From positions 1-49,124 of the forward strand of contig CALXNU010000008.1 in the NCBI GenBank assembly GCA_944389835.1: a DNA stretch of 49,124 bases, in the 5' to 3' direction. The translations under genes were made by a program, and so were the position numbers. Below are positions 9,174 through 17,900 of this stretch, piece by piece. The notes beneath the pieces were generated by a model that saw only the letters and a program-made list of their open reading frames with translations, had not been told where the DNA came from and made no database searches. The stretch comes from an uncultured Succinivibrionaceae bacterium. Lineage in GTDB: Bacteria > Pseudomonadota > Gammaproteobacteria > Enterobacterales > Succinivibrionaceae. The stretch's first letter is position 1. The number at the start of each line of letters is the position of its first letter.

Positions 9174-10183
9174 GTTACGTTGTAGTACAGAATTTAGCCA
9201 AATCATTTGGCGATACTTTAGTCTTTTCAAATATTAATTTCACTATTGAAAAAGGTGAGTTTATTACTTTATTAGGACCTTCTGGCTGCGGCAAATCAAC
9301 CTTATTACGTTGTATCGCAGGCTTAAATTCAGTCTCAGATGGTCATATTATGGTTGAAGGTCAGGAGATCACCGACTTACCACCACAAAAGCGTGGTATT
9401 GGTATGGTTTTCCAAGCCTATGCTCTCTTTCCTAATATGACAGCTAAAGAGAATATTGCCTTTGGTCTTAAAATTCGTGGTGAAGACAAAGAATTAATTG
9501 AGAAAAAGGTCAAAGAAGTAATTGAGATTGTAGAGTTACAGGGCAGAGAAGATCACTTAATTGATGAGTTATCAGGTGGTCAAAGACAAAGAGTGGCACT
9601 TGCTCGCGCTTTAGTTACTCGTCCTCGTATCTTATTTTTAGATGAGCCTTTATCTGCTTTAGATGCCAAGATTAGAAAGCGCCTTCGTTATTTAATTCGT
9701 CAAGTACAAAAAGATATGGGCTTAACCACTATTTTCGTAACGCACGATCAAGAAGAGGCGATGGTAATGTCAGATCGTATTTTCTTGATGAATGCAGGAA
9801 ATATTGTACAGTCTGGCACCCCTGATGAAGTTTATACTCGTCCACAAAATGAGTTTGTGGCAGGATTTATGGGCAATTACAACATTGTCAATGAAGCTTT
9901 AAGCCGCGATTATTTTGGGACAACTTCTGGTTTGAAAACAGCAGTGCGCCCTGAGGCGATTTTCATTAATGAAAAGGCACAAGGGGTGGAGTGTACTGAA
10001 AAAGCAGTACCTGGCAAGATTATTTTCAAACAACTTTTAGGTAATGTCATGCGCTATAGCGTTGATACTAAAGGTGCTGAGTTTAGTGTTGATGTTTTAA
10101 ACTCTAATGAGCAGATCTATAACGAAGGCGATGAAGTAAAGCTTTACTTTACTAAATCTGAGATCAATGAGCTTAGAGCATAG
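9170..10183 (+). CDS. ABC transporter ATP-binding protein
   Basis: A 337-residue ATPase that powers the two permeases. Walker A GPSGCGKST is at residues 36-44. The Q-loop is VFQAYALFP, the signature LSGGQRQRVALARAL, Walker B RILFLDEPLSALD, and the H-loop TIFVTHDQEE. A C-terminal regulatory TOBE-like part contains AVRPEAI. The set matches the iron/spermidine/AEP/molybdate-type import ATPases. The start overlaps the end of permease 2; the HAD gene begins eight bases downstream. Confidence 0.92.
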   Translation: MSYVVVQNLAKSFGDTLVFSNINFTIEKGEFITLLGPSGCGKSTLLRCIAGLNSVSDGHIMVEGQEITDLPPQKRGIGMVFQAYALFPNMTAKENIAFGLKIRGEDKELIEKKVKEVIEIVELQGREDHLIDELSGGQRQRVALARALVTRPRILFLDEPLSALDAKIRKRLRYLIRQVQKDMGLTTIFVTHDQEEAMVMSDRIFLMNAGNIVQSGTPDEVYTRPQNEFVAGFMGNYNIVNEALSRDYFGTTSGLKTAVRPEAIFINEKAQGVECTEKAVPGKIIFKQLLGNVMRYSVDTKGAEFSVDVLNSNEQIYNEGDEVKLYFTKSEINELRA

Positions 10184-10191
10184 GAGATGCT

Positions 10192-10860
10192 GTGAACTTA
10201 TATGTCTTTGATATGGATTACACTTTAATTAATGCCGATAGTAGTACCCTTTGGTGCCACTATTTGGCAGAAAATAAAATTGTAGCAAATCCTCAAGCTT
10301 TTTTATTACAAGAAAAAGAGCTGATGGAGGCTTATGATAGAGGACAGATGCAAGTTGCAGACTATATTCGCTTCTCCATGGGCGCATTGGCACATTTGAG
10401 TGTAGCAGAGGTTGATGCTTATTGTGAGGCCTATGTTAAAAGCGTTATTCCTCATAAGATCTTTGAAGAGGGCTTTAATTTAGTTCAAAGCTTAAAGGCT
10501 CAAGGTGAAAGATTATTAGTGATCTCAGCTTCAGCTTCTTTTATTGTGAAGAAAGTAGCAAGTCTTTTTGGCTTAGATGAGGTCTTAGCCGTTGAGGTTA
10601 AAAAAGTAGCTGATCACTACGCCACAGAAATTGAGGGTTTACCGCCTTTTAAAGAAGGTAAGGTGACTGCCCTTAAAAAATGGCAAAAAGATCATGGTTT
10701 TGAAGATGCCACGGTGCATTTTTACACTGATTCTATTAATGACTTACCTTTGTGTTTGGTAGCAGATAAAGTTTCTGTGGTAAATCCAGGAGCTTTATTA
10801 TTAGAAGAAGCAAATAAGCGCCACTTTGAAGTTTTAAAGTGGCAAAGAACACATTCTTGA
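10192..10860 (+). CDS. HAD-superfamily (subfamily IB) phosphatase
   Basis: A 222-residue cytoplasmic phosphatase related to phosphoserine-phosphatase-like HAD-IB proteins. Motif I is VFDMDYTLI with the nucleophile D7 and acid/base D9. Motif II is VISASASF, the lysine motif III is in KEGKVTALKKW, and motif IV is YTDSINDLPL. Phosphonatase-type features are not evident, so I read it as a phosphate monoesterase. GTG start at 10192 preceded by TAGGAGA. As the last gene of the transporter operon it could remove phosphate from the product of the upstream hydrolase; that pairing is inference. Confidence 0.82.
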   Translation: MNLYVFDMDYTLINADSSTLWCHYLAENKIVANPQAFLLQEKELMEAYDRGQMQVADYIRFSMGALAHLSVAEVDAYCEAYVKSVIPHKIFEEGFNLVQSLKAQGERLLVISASASFIVKKVASLFGLDEVLAVEVKKVADHYATEIEGLPPFKEGKVTALKKWQKDHGFEDATVHFYTDSINDLPLCLVADKVSVVNPGALLLEEANKRHFEVLKWQRTHS

Positions 10861-10869
10861 CCTCAATTT

Positions 10870-10890
10870 AAAGGCTCGTTTTGAGCCTTT
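10870..10890. terminator. Bidirectional hairpin between the HAD gene and the MFS gene
   Basis: AAAGGCTC at 10870-10877 pairs perfectly with GAGCCTTT at 10883-10890 across GTTTT. It lies between two convergent genes. The flanking T and A runs are short, so it is a moderate terminator for each strand. Confidence 0.6.
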
Positions 10891-10904
10891 ATCTTAAATT
10901 CTTC

Positions 10905-12131
10905 TCATAAGCTTAGGTGCTTTTTAGATCTTCTTTTAAACAAAGGCATCTTTAAAGGATGATCTTTGCCATGGACAAAGTAGTATAAAACTGCGGTCAA
11001 CAAGGTTAGCGCACTTAACAAGTAGAACATACTCTCAAAACCTAAAGCTACTGCAATAAGTCCAAAGAGATAGGGACTTAAGCCATTTCCTAGATCAAAG
11101 AAAATAAAGAAAGTAGAGGATGCCTGGGCATATCTTTCTTTTGAGACTAACTTTAAGGTTAGAGCTTGACCTGAGGATTGGAAATTACCAAAACCTAAAC
11201 CTTGGAAAATACCTGCTAGGATAATTAGAAAACTGTTTTGCGCGATGGCAAGAAGTAGGAGGGCAATAGCAGTGAAGATAATTGCCGGGTATAAAACAAT
11301 ATTTTCACCAAAACGATCAAAGAATCTGCCACTTATAGGGCGGGTGATAATAGTTACAAAGGCTGAAGTGCAGAAAAAGAGACTGGCTGCGGTTTCTAAA
11401 TGGCGCTCTTGAGAGAAATTTCCCAAAAAGGAGGAGATTGCTCCATAGCCTAAGGACATTAAAGCGGCAATTAAAGCAAAATTAACAACTTTGGGTTCAA
11501 TGTAACTTGAAAGCTTTAACAGAGACTTTGATGTTGAGGGGATCGTAGGTGGATTTTTAATGACAAGTGAACATAAAAAGGCAAGCACACTTAAGAGTGT
11601 GGTTTCTTTTAAAAGAAAATCATAGTTAACAAAATTTACAATAAAAAGTCCTAAAAAGGGTCCTAAAGCTAGGGCTAAAGCTGTTGAGAGGGAGAAAATA
11701 CTCACACCTAAACCCTGAATACTCGATGGTACACAATAGGCCATAATCGTGCCGGTTGCAGTTAAGGTCGCGCCAAAGAAGATCCCTTGTATTAGACGTT
11801 GCGCATACATAATGCTAAGTGAGCTTAAAAAGAAGTTGGCAAAAGTTAGAAGACAAAAGGTTAGAGTGCCAAAGATTAACACCTTAGCACAACCAATTTG
11901 TGAGATGAGATTGCCAAAAATGAAGCGGCCTATAAGACAGCCTACGACCATTAAGCCTGCACTTAGACCTGCTTGCGCTAGAGCTACGTTAAAATGCTCT
12001 TTAGCAAAAAGAGCCGAGGAGACGAAGATTTGGTAATAAGTTATCATCACCAAAAAATTCGTGACAGTTACTGTACAAAAGTTTCTTGAAAAAAGTTGCT
12101 TTAAACCAAAAGTTGGCTCTAACTTTTCCAT
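10905..12131 (-). CDS. MFS transporter, drug-efflux-like
   Basis: A 408-residue membrane protein with about 12 hydrophobic segments and the general major facilitator pattern. The GRFIFGNLISQIGCAKVLIFG loop after the second helix is the motif A region, and ITRPISGRFFDRFGENIVLYP is its counterpart in the second half. This is the style of the DHA1 proton-driven efflux group. The start ATG has AGAAGG upstream on the minus strand. It faces the HAD gene and diverges from rplK. Substrate unknown; sugar or metabolite export is also possible. Confidence 0.8.
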   Translation of the reverse strand: MEKLEPTFGLKQLFSRNFCTVTVTNFLVMITYYQIFVSSALFAKEHFNVALAQAGLSAGLMVVGCLIGRFIFGNLISQIGCAKVLIFGTLTFCLLTFANFFLSSLSIMYAQRLIQGIFFGATLTATGTIMAYCVPSSIQGLGVSIFSLSTALALALGPFLGLFIVNFVNYDFLLKETTLLSVLAFLCSLVIKNPPTIPSTSKSLLKLSSYIEPKVVNFALIAALMSLGYGAISSFLGNFSQERHLETAASLFFCTSAFVTIITRPISGRFFDRFGENIVLYPAIIFTAIALLLLAIAQNSFLIILAGIFQGLGFGNFQSSGQALTLKLVSKERYAQASSTFFIFFDLGNGLSPYLFGLIAVALGFESMFYLLSALTLLTAVLYYFVHGKDHPLKMPLFKRRSKKHLSL

Positions 12132-12291
12132 AAGACCTTCTTTTAAATAGTGATGAGCTTTAGGCTTATTGACTTAAGTGAACATGATTTTAACAGAATC
12201 TAAGCAAGGTAAAGCTTTTTTAAGTCTTAGGGAGTAAAATTTAGCATCTAAAATTGTGACAGAACTTTTAAAAAATATTTTAAAAATACAC
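12132..12291. other. Divergent AT-rich intergenic region upstream of rplK
   Basis: No gene is visible. It separates the minus-strand MFS gene from the rplK promoter and is strongly A+T-rich, with A and T tracts near 12270-12290 that could act as an UP element for the promoter at 12292. Confidence 0.5.
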
Positions 12292-12320
12292 TTGACCTAA
12301 AAAAAATTTAAAAATATTTT
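12292..12320 (+). promoter_or_regulatory. Promoter of the rplKAJL-rpoBC operon
   Basis: TTGACC at 12292-12297, a 17-base spacer and TATTTT at 12315-12320 fit a sigma-70 promoter, with A/T tracts immediately upstream. Transcription would start near 12327, giving a leader of about 125 bases before rplK. Confidence 0.7.
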
Positions 12321-12356
12321 GCCTAATGATAAAAATTTTGCTAAACTTTTGCAGTT

Positions 12357-12450
12357 GTTTTGCCTGTGAGCAAAACCGGGGTTTTCACCCTAGGGAAGCG
12401 CTTAATAAAAGCGCGGTATCACCCAATTATCATAAAGGATAACTTCAATC
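12357..12450 (+). promoter_or_regulatory. rplK leader with hairpins, candidate L1 autoregulation site
   Basis: GTTTTGC at 12357-12363 pairs with GCAAAAC at 12370-12376. A second structure brings GGG near 12393 to CCC near 12423 around an inner GCGCTT/AAGCGC stem. In E. coli, L1 represses rplK-rplA by binding this leader. The position fits that role, but I cannot confirm the L1 motif. The rplK ribosome binding site AAGGA lies just after the second hairpin. Confidence 0.45.
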
Positions 12451-12879
12451 ATGGCAAAGAAAGTAACTGCCTATATTAAGTTACAGGTTGGTGCAGGTAG
12501 CGCTAACCCAGCTCCACCAGTTGGCCCAGCTTTAGGTCAGCACGGTGTGAACATTATGGAGTTCTGCAAGGCTTTTAACGCACAAACTCAAAAGCTTGAG
12601 AAGGGAGCTCCTGTTCCTGTAGTTATTACTGTCTATCAGGATAAGTCCTTCACTTTCGTTACCAAGACTCCTCCAGCCTCTTTCTTAGTTAAGAAGGCTT
12701 TAGGTTTACAGTCTGCTTCTCACAAGCCAGGTAAGGATATCGTTGGAACCATCACTCAAGCTCAATTACTTGAGATTGCTAAGATCAAAGAGCCAGATAT
12801 GACTGGTGCTGATCTTGAGGCTTCTGCTCGTTCCATCGGTGGTACTGCTCGTTCAATGGGCATTAAGGTGGAGGGTTAA
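12451..12879 (+). CDS. rplK: 50S ribosomal protein L11
   Basis: A 142-residue protein, equal in length to E. coli L11, that forms the GTPase-associated centre with 23S rRNA. The N-terminal proline-rich part ([20 protein letters not shown]) and the C-terminal rRNA-binding domain ([33 protein letters not shown]) are both intact. It leads the rplKAJL-rpoBC operon and is followed after two bases by rplA. Confidence 0.98.
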   Translation: MAKKVTAYIKLQVGAGSANPAPPVGPALGQHGVNIMEFCKAFNAQTQKLEKGAPVPVVITVYQDKSFTFVTKTPPASFLVKKALGLQSASHKPGKDIVGTITQAQLLEIAKIKEPDMTGADLEASARSIGGTARSMGIKVEG

Positions 12880-12881
12880 TC

Positions 12882-13598
12882 ATGGCTAAGTTATCAAAGC
12901 GCATGAAGGAGATCCGCTCCATCGTTGATCGTTCTCGTGAGTATGATGTCACCGAGGGTTTTGAGACTCTTATTAAGTGTGCTAAGGCAAAGTTTGTTGA
13001 ATCAGTAGATGTTGCCATTCAATTAGGCATCGATCCTACTAAGTCAGATCAGAACATTCGTGGTGCAACTGTATTACCAAATGGTACTGGTCGTACTGTT
13101 CGTGTTGCCGTGTTTACTCAAGGTCAATTAGCAGAAGACGCTAAGGCCGCAGGTGCTGATTTCGTCGGTATGGACGATTTAGCCGCTGAAGTTAAGCGTG
13201 GCATGATGGACTTTGACGTAGTTGTTGCTTCTCCAGATGCAATGCGCGTTGTAGGTCAATTAGGTCAGATTTTAGGTCCACGTGGCTTAATGCCAAACCC
13301 AAAGGTTGGCACTGTAACTCGTGACGTTGTCTCTGCTGTTAAGAATGCAAAGGCAGGTCAGGTTCGTTACCGTAACGACCGTGGTGGCGTTATTCAAGCC
13401 TCCATTGGTAAGGTTAACTTCACCCCAGCTCAGCTTACCGAGAACTTAAATGCCCTTCTAGGTGCTATTACTCGTGCTAAGCCTGCCGCTGCTAAGGGCA
13501 CTTTCATCCGTAAGGTTTGCATTTCCACTACTATGGGTGCAGGCATTACTGTTGATAAGAACAGCTTAAAGGCTGATTCTTCAGCTTCAGCTGAATAA
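12882..13598 (+). CDS. rplA: 50S ribosomal protein L1
   Basis: A 238-residue protein that forms the mobile L1 stalk and, in E. coli, represses its own operon through the rplK leader. The signature region [15 protein letters not shown] is intact, as are the flanking [10 protein letters not shown] and [12 protein letters not shown] segments. Length is close to E. coli L1 (234). Only two bases separate it from rplK, so translation is coupled. Confidence 0.98.
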   Translation: MAKLSKRMKEIRSIVDRSREYDVTEGFETLIKCAKAKFVESVDVAIQLGIDPTKSDQNIRGATVLPNGTGRTVRVAVFTQGQLAEDAKAAGADFVGMDDLAAEVKRGMMDFDVVVASPDAMRVVGQLGQILGPRGLMPNPKVGTVTRDVVSAVKNAKAGQVRYRNDRGGVIQASIGKVNFTPAQLTENLNALLGAITRAKPAAAKGTFIRKVCISTTMGAGITVDKNSLKADSSASAE

Positions 13599-13607
13599 CA
13601 GTTTTTA

Positions 13608-13802
13608 ACCGGTAGAGGATGTCTACCGGTATAAAAGATTTGGCCGGGAGTTGTTCTCCCACCAAAGACCGCAGGGGGAAACATCCTTAATCATCCTGCG
13701 CAGGCGGAACAGCTTCACAGGATTTTCCTTTGGAACTGATTTCCGGTAGTTAGCCCCACACGGGGTAGTGTTCGTAAGAACGATCCAGGAGTCATGCTAA
13801 AA
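13608..13802 (+). promoter_or_regulatory. rplA-rplJ intercistronic leader (L10 leader type)
   Basis: The 204-base gap before rplJ is densely structured. A perfect nine-base hairpin pairs ACCGGTAGA at 13608-13616 with TCTACCGGT at 13622-13630. GGGAG/CTCCC forms a second stem near 13646-13660. CCAAAG (near 13661) can pair with CTTTGG (near 13729). GTTC-GTAA-GAAC at about 13770-13781 is capped by a tetraloop just before AGGAG. In E. coli L10(L12)4 binds a long leader here and blocks rplJ translation; the length and location agree. Confidence 0.7.
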
Positions 13803-14327
13803 ATGGCATTAAATATCGAAGACAAGAAGGCAATTGTTGCCGAGGTCAACGAAGCCGCCAGCAAAGCATTGTCAGCCGTTGTCGCAGATTCATGCGGTAT
13901 TCCGGTTGCCATGATGACCAAACTCCGCAAGGATTGCCGTGACAACAACGTTTACTTACACGTTGTTCGTAACACTCTTCTTGCTCGTGCAGTTGAAGGT
14001 ACTGAGTTTGAGTGCATGAAGGACGCTTTCAAGGGCCCAACCTTAATTGGTTTGTCCATGGAGCACCCAGGTGCAGCTGCTCGTATTTTCAAGGAGTTTG
14101 CTAAGGCAAATCAGAACTTCACCGTTAAGGCATTAGCCTTTGAAGGTAAGTTCTACGACGGTAAAGACATTGACGTGCTTGCTACCTTACCAACTTACGA
14201 GGAAGGTATTGCCAAGTTGCTTGCTACTATGAAGGAAGCTGCAGCTGGTAAGCTCGTACGTACTCTTGCTGCTTTAGGCGATAAGTTAAAGGCAGAAGGC
14301 GGTGAAGCCCCTGCCGTAGCCGAATAA
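13803..14327 (+). CDS. rplJ: 50S ribosomal protein L10
   Basis: A 174-residue stalk base protein that carries the L7/L12 dimers. The start [15 protein letters not shown] matches the E. coli L10 start, so I use the ATG at 13803 with AGGAG at 13787-13791; an ATG at 13794 is in frame but too close to the ribosome binding site. The C-terminal helix that binds L7/L12 ([18 protein letters not shown]) is present. It is slightly longer than E. coli L10 (165). rplL follows after 70 bases. Confidence 0.96.
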   Translation: MALNIEDKKAIVAEVNEAASKALSAVVADSCGIPVAMMTKLRKDCRDNNVYLHVVRNTLLARAVEGTEFECMKDAFKGPTLIGLSMEHPGAAARIFKEFAKANQNFTVKALAFEGKFYDGKDIDVLATLPTYEEGIAKLLATMKEAAAGKLVRTLAALGDKLKAEGGEAPAVAE

Positions 14328-14397
14328 TTTGATTATTACGGTTTTTTAATGATTTAAGGCTCTATGCCTACCAGATAATTTTAAAGGAAAGTTAAAA

Positions 14398-14769
14398 ATG
14401 GCTTTAACCAAAGATGAAATCATCGAAGCAATTGCCTCTATGAGCGTAATGGATGTTGTTGAGCTCGTTAAGGCAATGGAAGAGAAGTTTGGCGTTTCTG
14501 CTGCTGCCGCTGTTGTCGCTGGCCCTGCTGCTGGTGGTGCTGCCGCTGCTGAAGAGAAGACCGAGTTCGACGTAACCTTAAAGGAAGTTGGTGCTAACAA
14601 GATTGCCGTTATTAAGGCTGTTCGTACCGCTACCGGTTTAGGCCTTAAGGAAGCTAAGGACTTAGTTGAGTCTGCTCCAGCTAAGGTCAAGGAAGGCTTA
14701 CCTAAGGAAGAGGCCGAGGCTCTTAAGAAGGCCTTCGAGGAAGCTGGCGCTAAGGTCGAGTTATCTTAA
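14398..14769 (+). CDS. rplL: 50S ribosomal protein L7/L12
   Basis: A 123-residue stalk protein. The N-terminal dimerisation part ([32 protein letters not shown]) leads to an Ala/Gly-rich hinge at about residues 35-55. The C-terminal factor-binding domain contains [24 protein letters not shown] and [20 protein letters not shown]. Codon usage is strongly biased, as expected for a very abundant protein present in several copies per ribosome. AAGGAAAG precedes the start. Confidence 0.98.
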   Translation: MALTKDEIIEAIASMSVMDVVELVKAMEEKFGVSAAAAVVAGPAAGGAAAAEEKTEFDVTLKEVGANKIAVIKAVRTATGLGLKEAKDLVESAPAKVKEGLPKEEAEALKKAFEEAGAKVELS

Positions 14770-14785
14770 TCGACGCTTCGATGCT

Positions 14786-14859
14786 TGGTCGATCTGCACC
14801 GGATCGACCATAGTTAATTTGCCAATTCAAACCCGATCCTCAGTAATGGGGATCGGGTT
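14786..14859 (+). promoter_or_regulatory. Two hairpins between rplL and rpoB (attenuator/processing region)
   Basis: TGGTCGATC at 14786-14794 pairs with GATCGACCA at 14802-14810. AACCCGATCC at 14830-14839 pairs with GGATCGGGTT at 14850-14859. Neither is followed by a long T-run, so partial termination or RNase III processing is more likely than full termination. In E. coli this gap holds an attenuator and an RNase III site, which lowers rpoBC relative to rplL. Confidence 0.65.
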
Positions 14860-14930
14860 CGGTGCCTGATATGAGACATGATGCTTTGCATCTCCCCCAC
14901 GAAACAGATCAACCTGAGGAACCCCAGTCC

Positions 14931-17900
14931 ATGGTCTACTCGTATACTGAGCAAAAACGTATCCGTAAGGATTTTGGTAGGCGTGTAAAGGTTTTAGATA
15001 CACCATACCTACTTGCAGTTCAGCTTGACTCATTTAAACAGTTTATTTCCTCTGATCCGCTCAATGAGAACGGGCTTGTAGCAGCTTTTAAGAGCGTTTT
15101 CCCAATTAGAAGTTACTCAGGAAACGCTGAGCTTTGCTATAACAGCTTTCACTTAGGCGAGCCAAAATTTGACGTTCGTGAGTGTATGATCCGTGGCACC
15201 ACCTATAGTGCCCCACTTAAGGTCAAGTTAAGTCTCGTTCGTTACGAGAAAGATGCGCCAAAAACCGTAAAAGAGCGTATCGACCAGGATGTCTACATGG
15301 GTGAAATCCCACTCATGACCGACAACGGTACCTTTATTATTAATGGTACTGAGCGTGTGGTGGTGTCCCAGTTACACAGAAGCCCTGGTGTGTTCTTTGA
15401 TAATGATAAAGGCAAGACTCACCCAGGTCGTATTTTATTCTCCGCCAGAATTATTCCTTATCGTGGTTCATGGTTAGACTTTGAGTTTGATCACCGCGAT
15501 AATATGTATGTACGTATTGACCGTCGTCGTAAGTTACCTGCAACTGTATTATTACGTGCTTTAGGTTTTAATACTGAGAAGATCTTAGATTTATTCTTTG
15601 ACACAGTCGAAATTGAAATTGCTAAGAACAAGCTTTTAATGGAGCTTGTCCCAGATAGACTTCGCGGTGAAACAGCCTCTTTTGATATTTCTTTAAACAA
15701 GAAAGTTTTAGTTGAAAAGGGTAAGAAGATTACTGCCCGTCACATTCGTGAATTAAAGAAGGCCGAGGTTAATTCAATTGAGGTTCCACCTGAGTACTTT
15801 GTAGGCAAGATTGTCGCTCGCGATTACTACAACAAGTTAGGTGAGAAGGTAGTACAAGCTAATACTGAGATTACCGAAGGCTCAATTGAGGAAATCTTCA
15901 CTAAGTTCCGTGAAAGTGGCATTAAGAAGTTTGAGATCCTCTATACTTCACAAGTTGATGAAGGTTCATTTATCGCTGATACTTTACGCGATGACACAAC
16001 TCGTGATTTAACCTCAGATGAGGCTGATAGATTAGCTGCCTTATTTGAGATTTATAAGATGATGCGCCCAGGTGAACCACCAACTGCTGAGGCTGCTGAG
16101 ACTTTATTCCAGAATTTATTCTTTGATGCTGACCGCTATGAGTTATCTTCTGTAGGTCGCATGAAGTTTGATTCACGCTTTACTGAGACTAAGTACTTTA
16201 AGGCAGGTTTAGCTCGCGCTTTTGCCGATGAAGAGGTTTCAGTAAATAAAGCTGATTCTGCAATTGTAGTAGCTCAAGGCAAAGTGTATGCACGCTTCCC
16301 TGAGATTGTAGATATTGTTAAGGCACACTTAGACCAAGGTGAGGTTGAGTGTATGCCAAATACTACTCCTGCAAGATGCGCAGATAAGCTTTTAGATTAT
16401 TTAGATGGCCTTTTATATAAGTCAAACGATGATCCTTGGATTAAGCCACACGACAGATTTGTGCGTAAGGTTAAGTTCACTCAAGGCGAGGAGAGCTTTA
16501 CTTTTGATAATGCTGTAGTGTTACCATTATCTGTGCTTGATTTAAAAGTAAACGTTGATGACTTAGAAGACATTAAGGTCACTGATCCTAAGGGTCGCGA
16601 TTTAGGTTTACTTGAAAATAGTATTGATGATCCATTGATGCCACGTGGTACTTTATCCCACAATGACATCGTTAAGGTCATGAGATACTTAGTTAAGATC
16701 CGCAATGGTAAAGAGAATATTGATGATATTGACCACTTAGGCAATCGTCGTATTCGCTCTGTAGGTGAAATGGCTGAAAACCAATTCCGTATTGGTTTAG
16801 TGCGTGTTGAAAGAGCAGTTAAAGAGCGTTTATCTTTAGGCGATCTTGATAACACCACTCCTCAGGAGTTAATCAACGCCAAGCCAATTTCAGCTGCAAT
16901 TAAAGAGTTCTTTGGCTCTTCACAGTTATCTCAATTTATGGATCAAAACAATCCATTATCTGAGGTAACTCACAAGCGTCGTATTTCAGCTTTAGGTCCT
17001 GGTGGTTTAACTCGTGAAAGAGCAGGCTTTGAAGTTCGTGACGTTCACCCAACTCACTACGGTCGCTTATGCCCAATTGAGACCCCTGAAGGTCCAAACA
17101 TTGGTCTTATTAATTCTTTGGCTGTATTTGCTCGTTGCAATGACTATGGCTTCTTAGAGACTCCATACCGAAAGGTTGAAAATGGTTTAGTTTCTGAGGA
17201 CTTTGAGTACTTATCTGCAATTGATGAAGGCCAATATGTTATAGCTCAGGCTAACACTGACTTAGATGCTGAAGGTCACATTATTGATGAGTACGTACAA
17301 TGCCGTTATAAAGGCGAGTCTACTGTACGTCGCTCCTCTGATGTGCAGTACATGGACGTGTCACCTCAACAGGTTATTTCAGTTGCAGCAGCCTTAATTC
17401 CATTCCTTGAGCACGATGACGCTAACCGTGCTTTGATGGGTGCTAACATGCAACGTCAGGCTGTACCTACTGTACGCTCTGAAAAGCCATTTGTTGGTAC
17501 TGGTATGGAAAGAGCTGTGGCCGTTGACTCAGGTGTAACTATTATCGCCAAGCGTGGTGGTGTAGTTGAACACGTTGATGGTGCTCGTATTGTCGTTCGT
17601 GTAAACGAAGATGAGATCGAAGGCATCCATGATGCTGGTATTGATATTTACAATTTAATCAAATACTCAAGATCAAATCAGAATACTTGCATTAACCAAC
17701 GTCCATGCGTGGGTTTAAATGAGAAGGTAAGAGCAGGTGACGTATTAGCCGATGGTAGCTCTACTGATTTAGGCGAGCTTGCCTTAGGTCAAAACTTACG
17801 CGTAGCCTTCATGCCATGGAATGGTTACAACTACGAGGACTCTATCTTAGTTTCAGAGAGAGTGGCTGCTAAAGATAGATTAACTACCATTCACATTCAG

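Noticed and set aside
5677-10183. Thiamine or iron importer
   Set aside because: The binding protein and ATPase resemble that broad cluster, but the hydrolase and HAD phosphatase in the operon point to a phosphorus compound. The sequence does not decide, so no name is given.
10192-10860. Phosphonatase (PhnX) call for the HAD protein
   Set aside because: The motifs are those of a HAD-IB phosphatase with DxD; I do not see the Schiff-base lysine pattern of phosphonoacetaldehyde hydrolase.
11749-12036. Open frame opposite the MFS gene (95 codons, plus strand)
   Set aside because: Basic, low-complexity product that mirrors membrane-protein codons; no family resemblance and no separate promoter.
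14346-14690. Open frame opposite rplL (114 codons, minus strand)
   Set aside because: It is a shadow of the strongly biased rplL codons: low-complexity Ala/Ser/Thr sequence with no ribosome binding site of its own.
14862-14930. Extended start of rpoB (23 extra codons from 14862)
   Set aside because: The ATG at 14931 gives the conserved [16 protein letters not shown] start and has a TGAGGA ribosome binding site.
16908-17010. Rifampicin-resistance changes in rpoB
   Set aside because: The segment [16 protein letters not shown] and [12 protein letters not shown] is the sensitive consensus.
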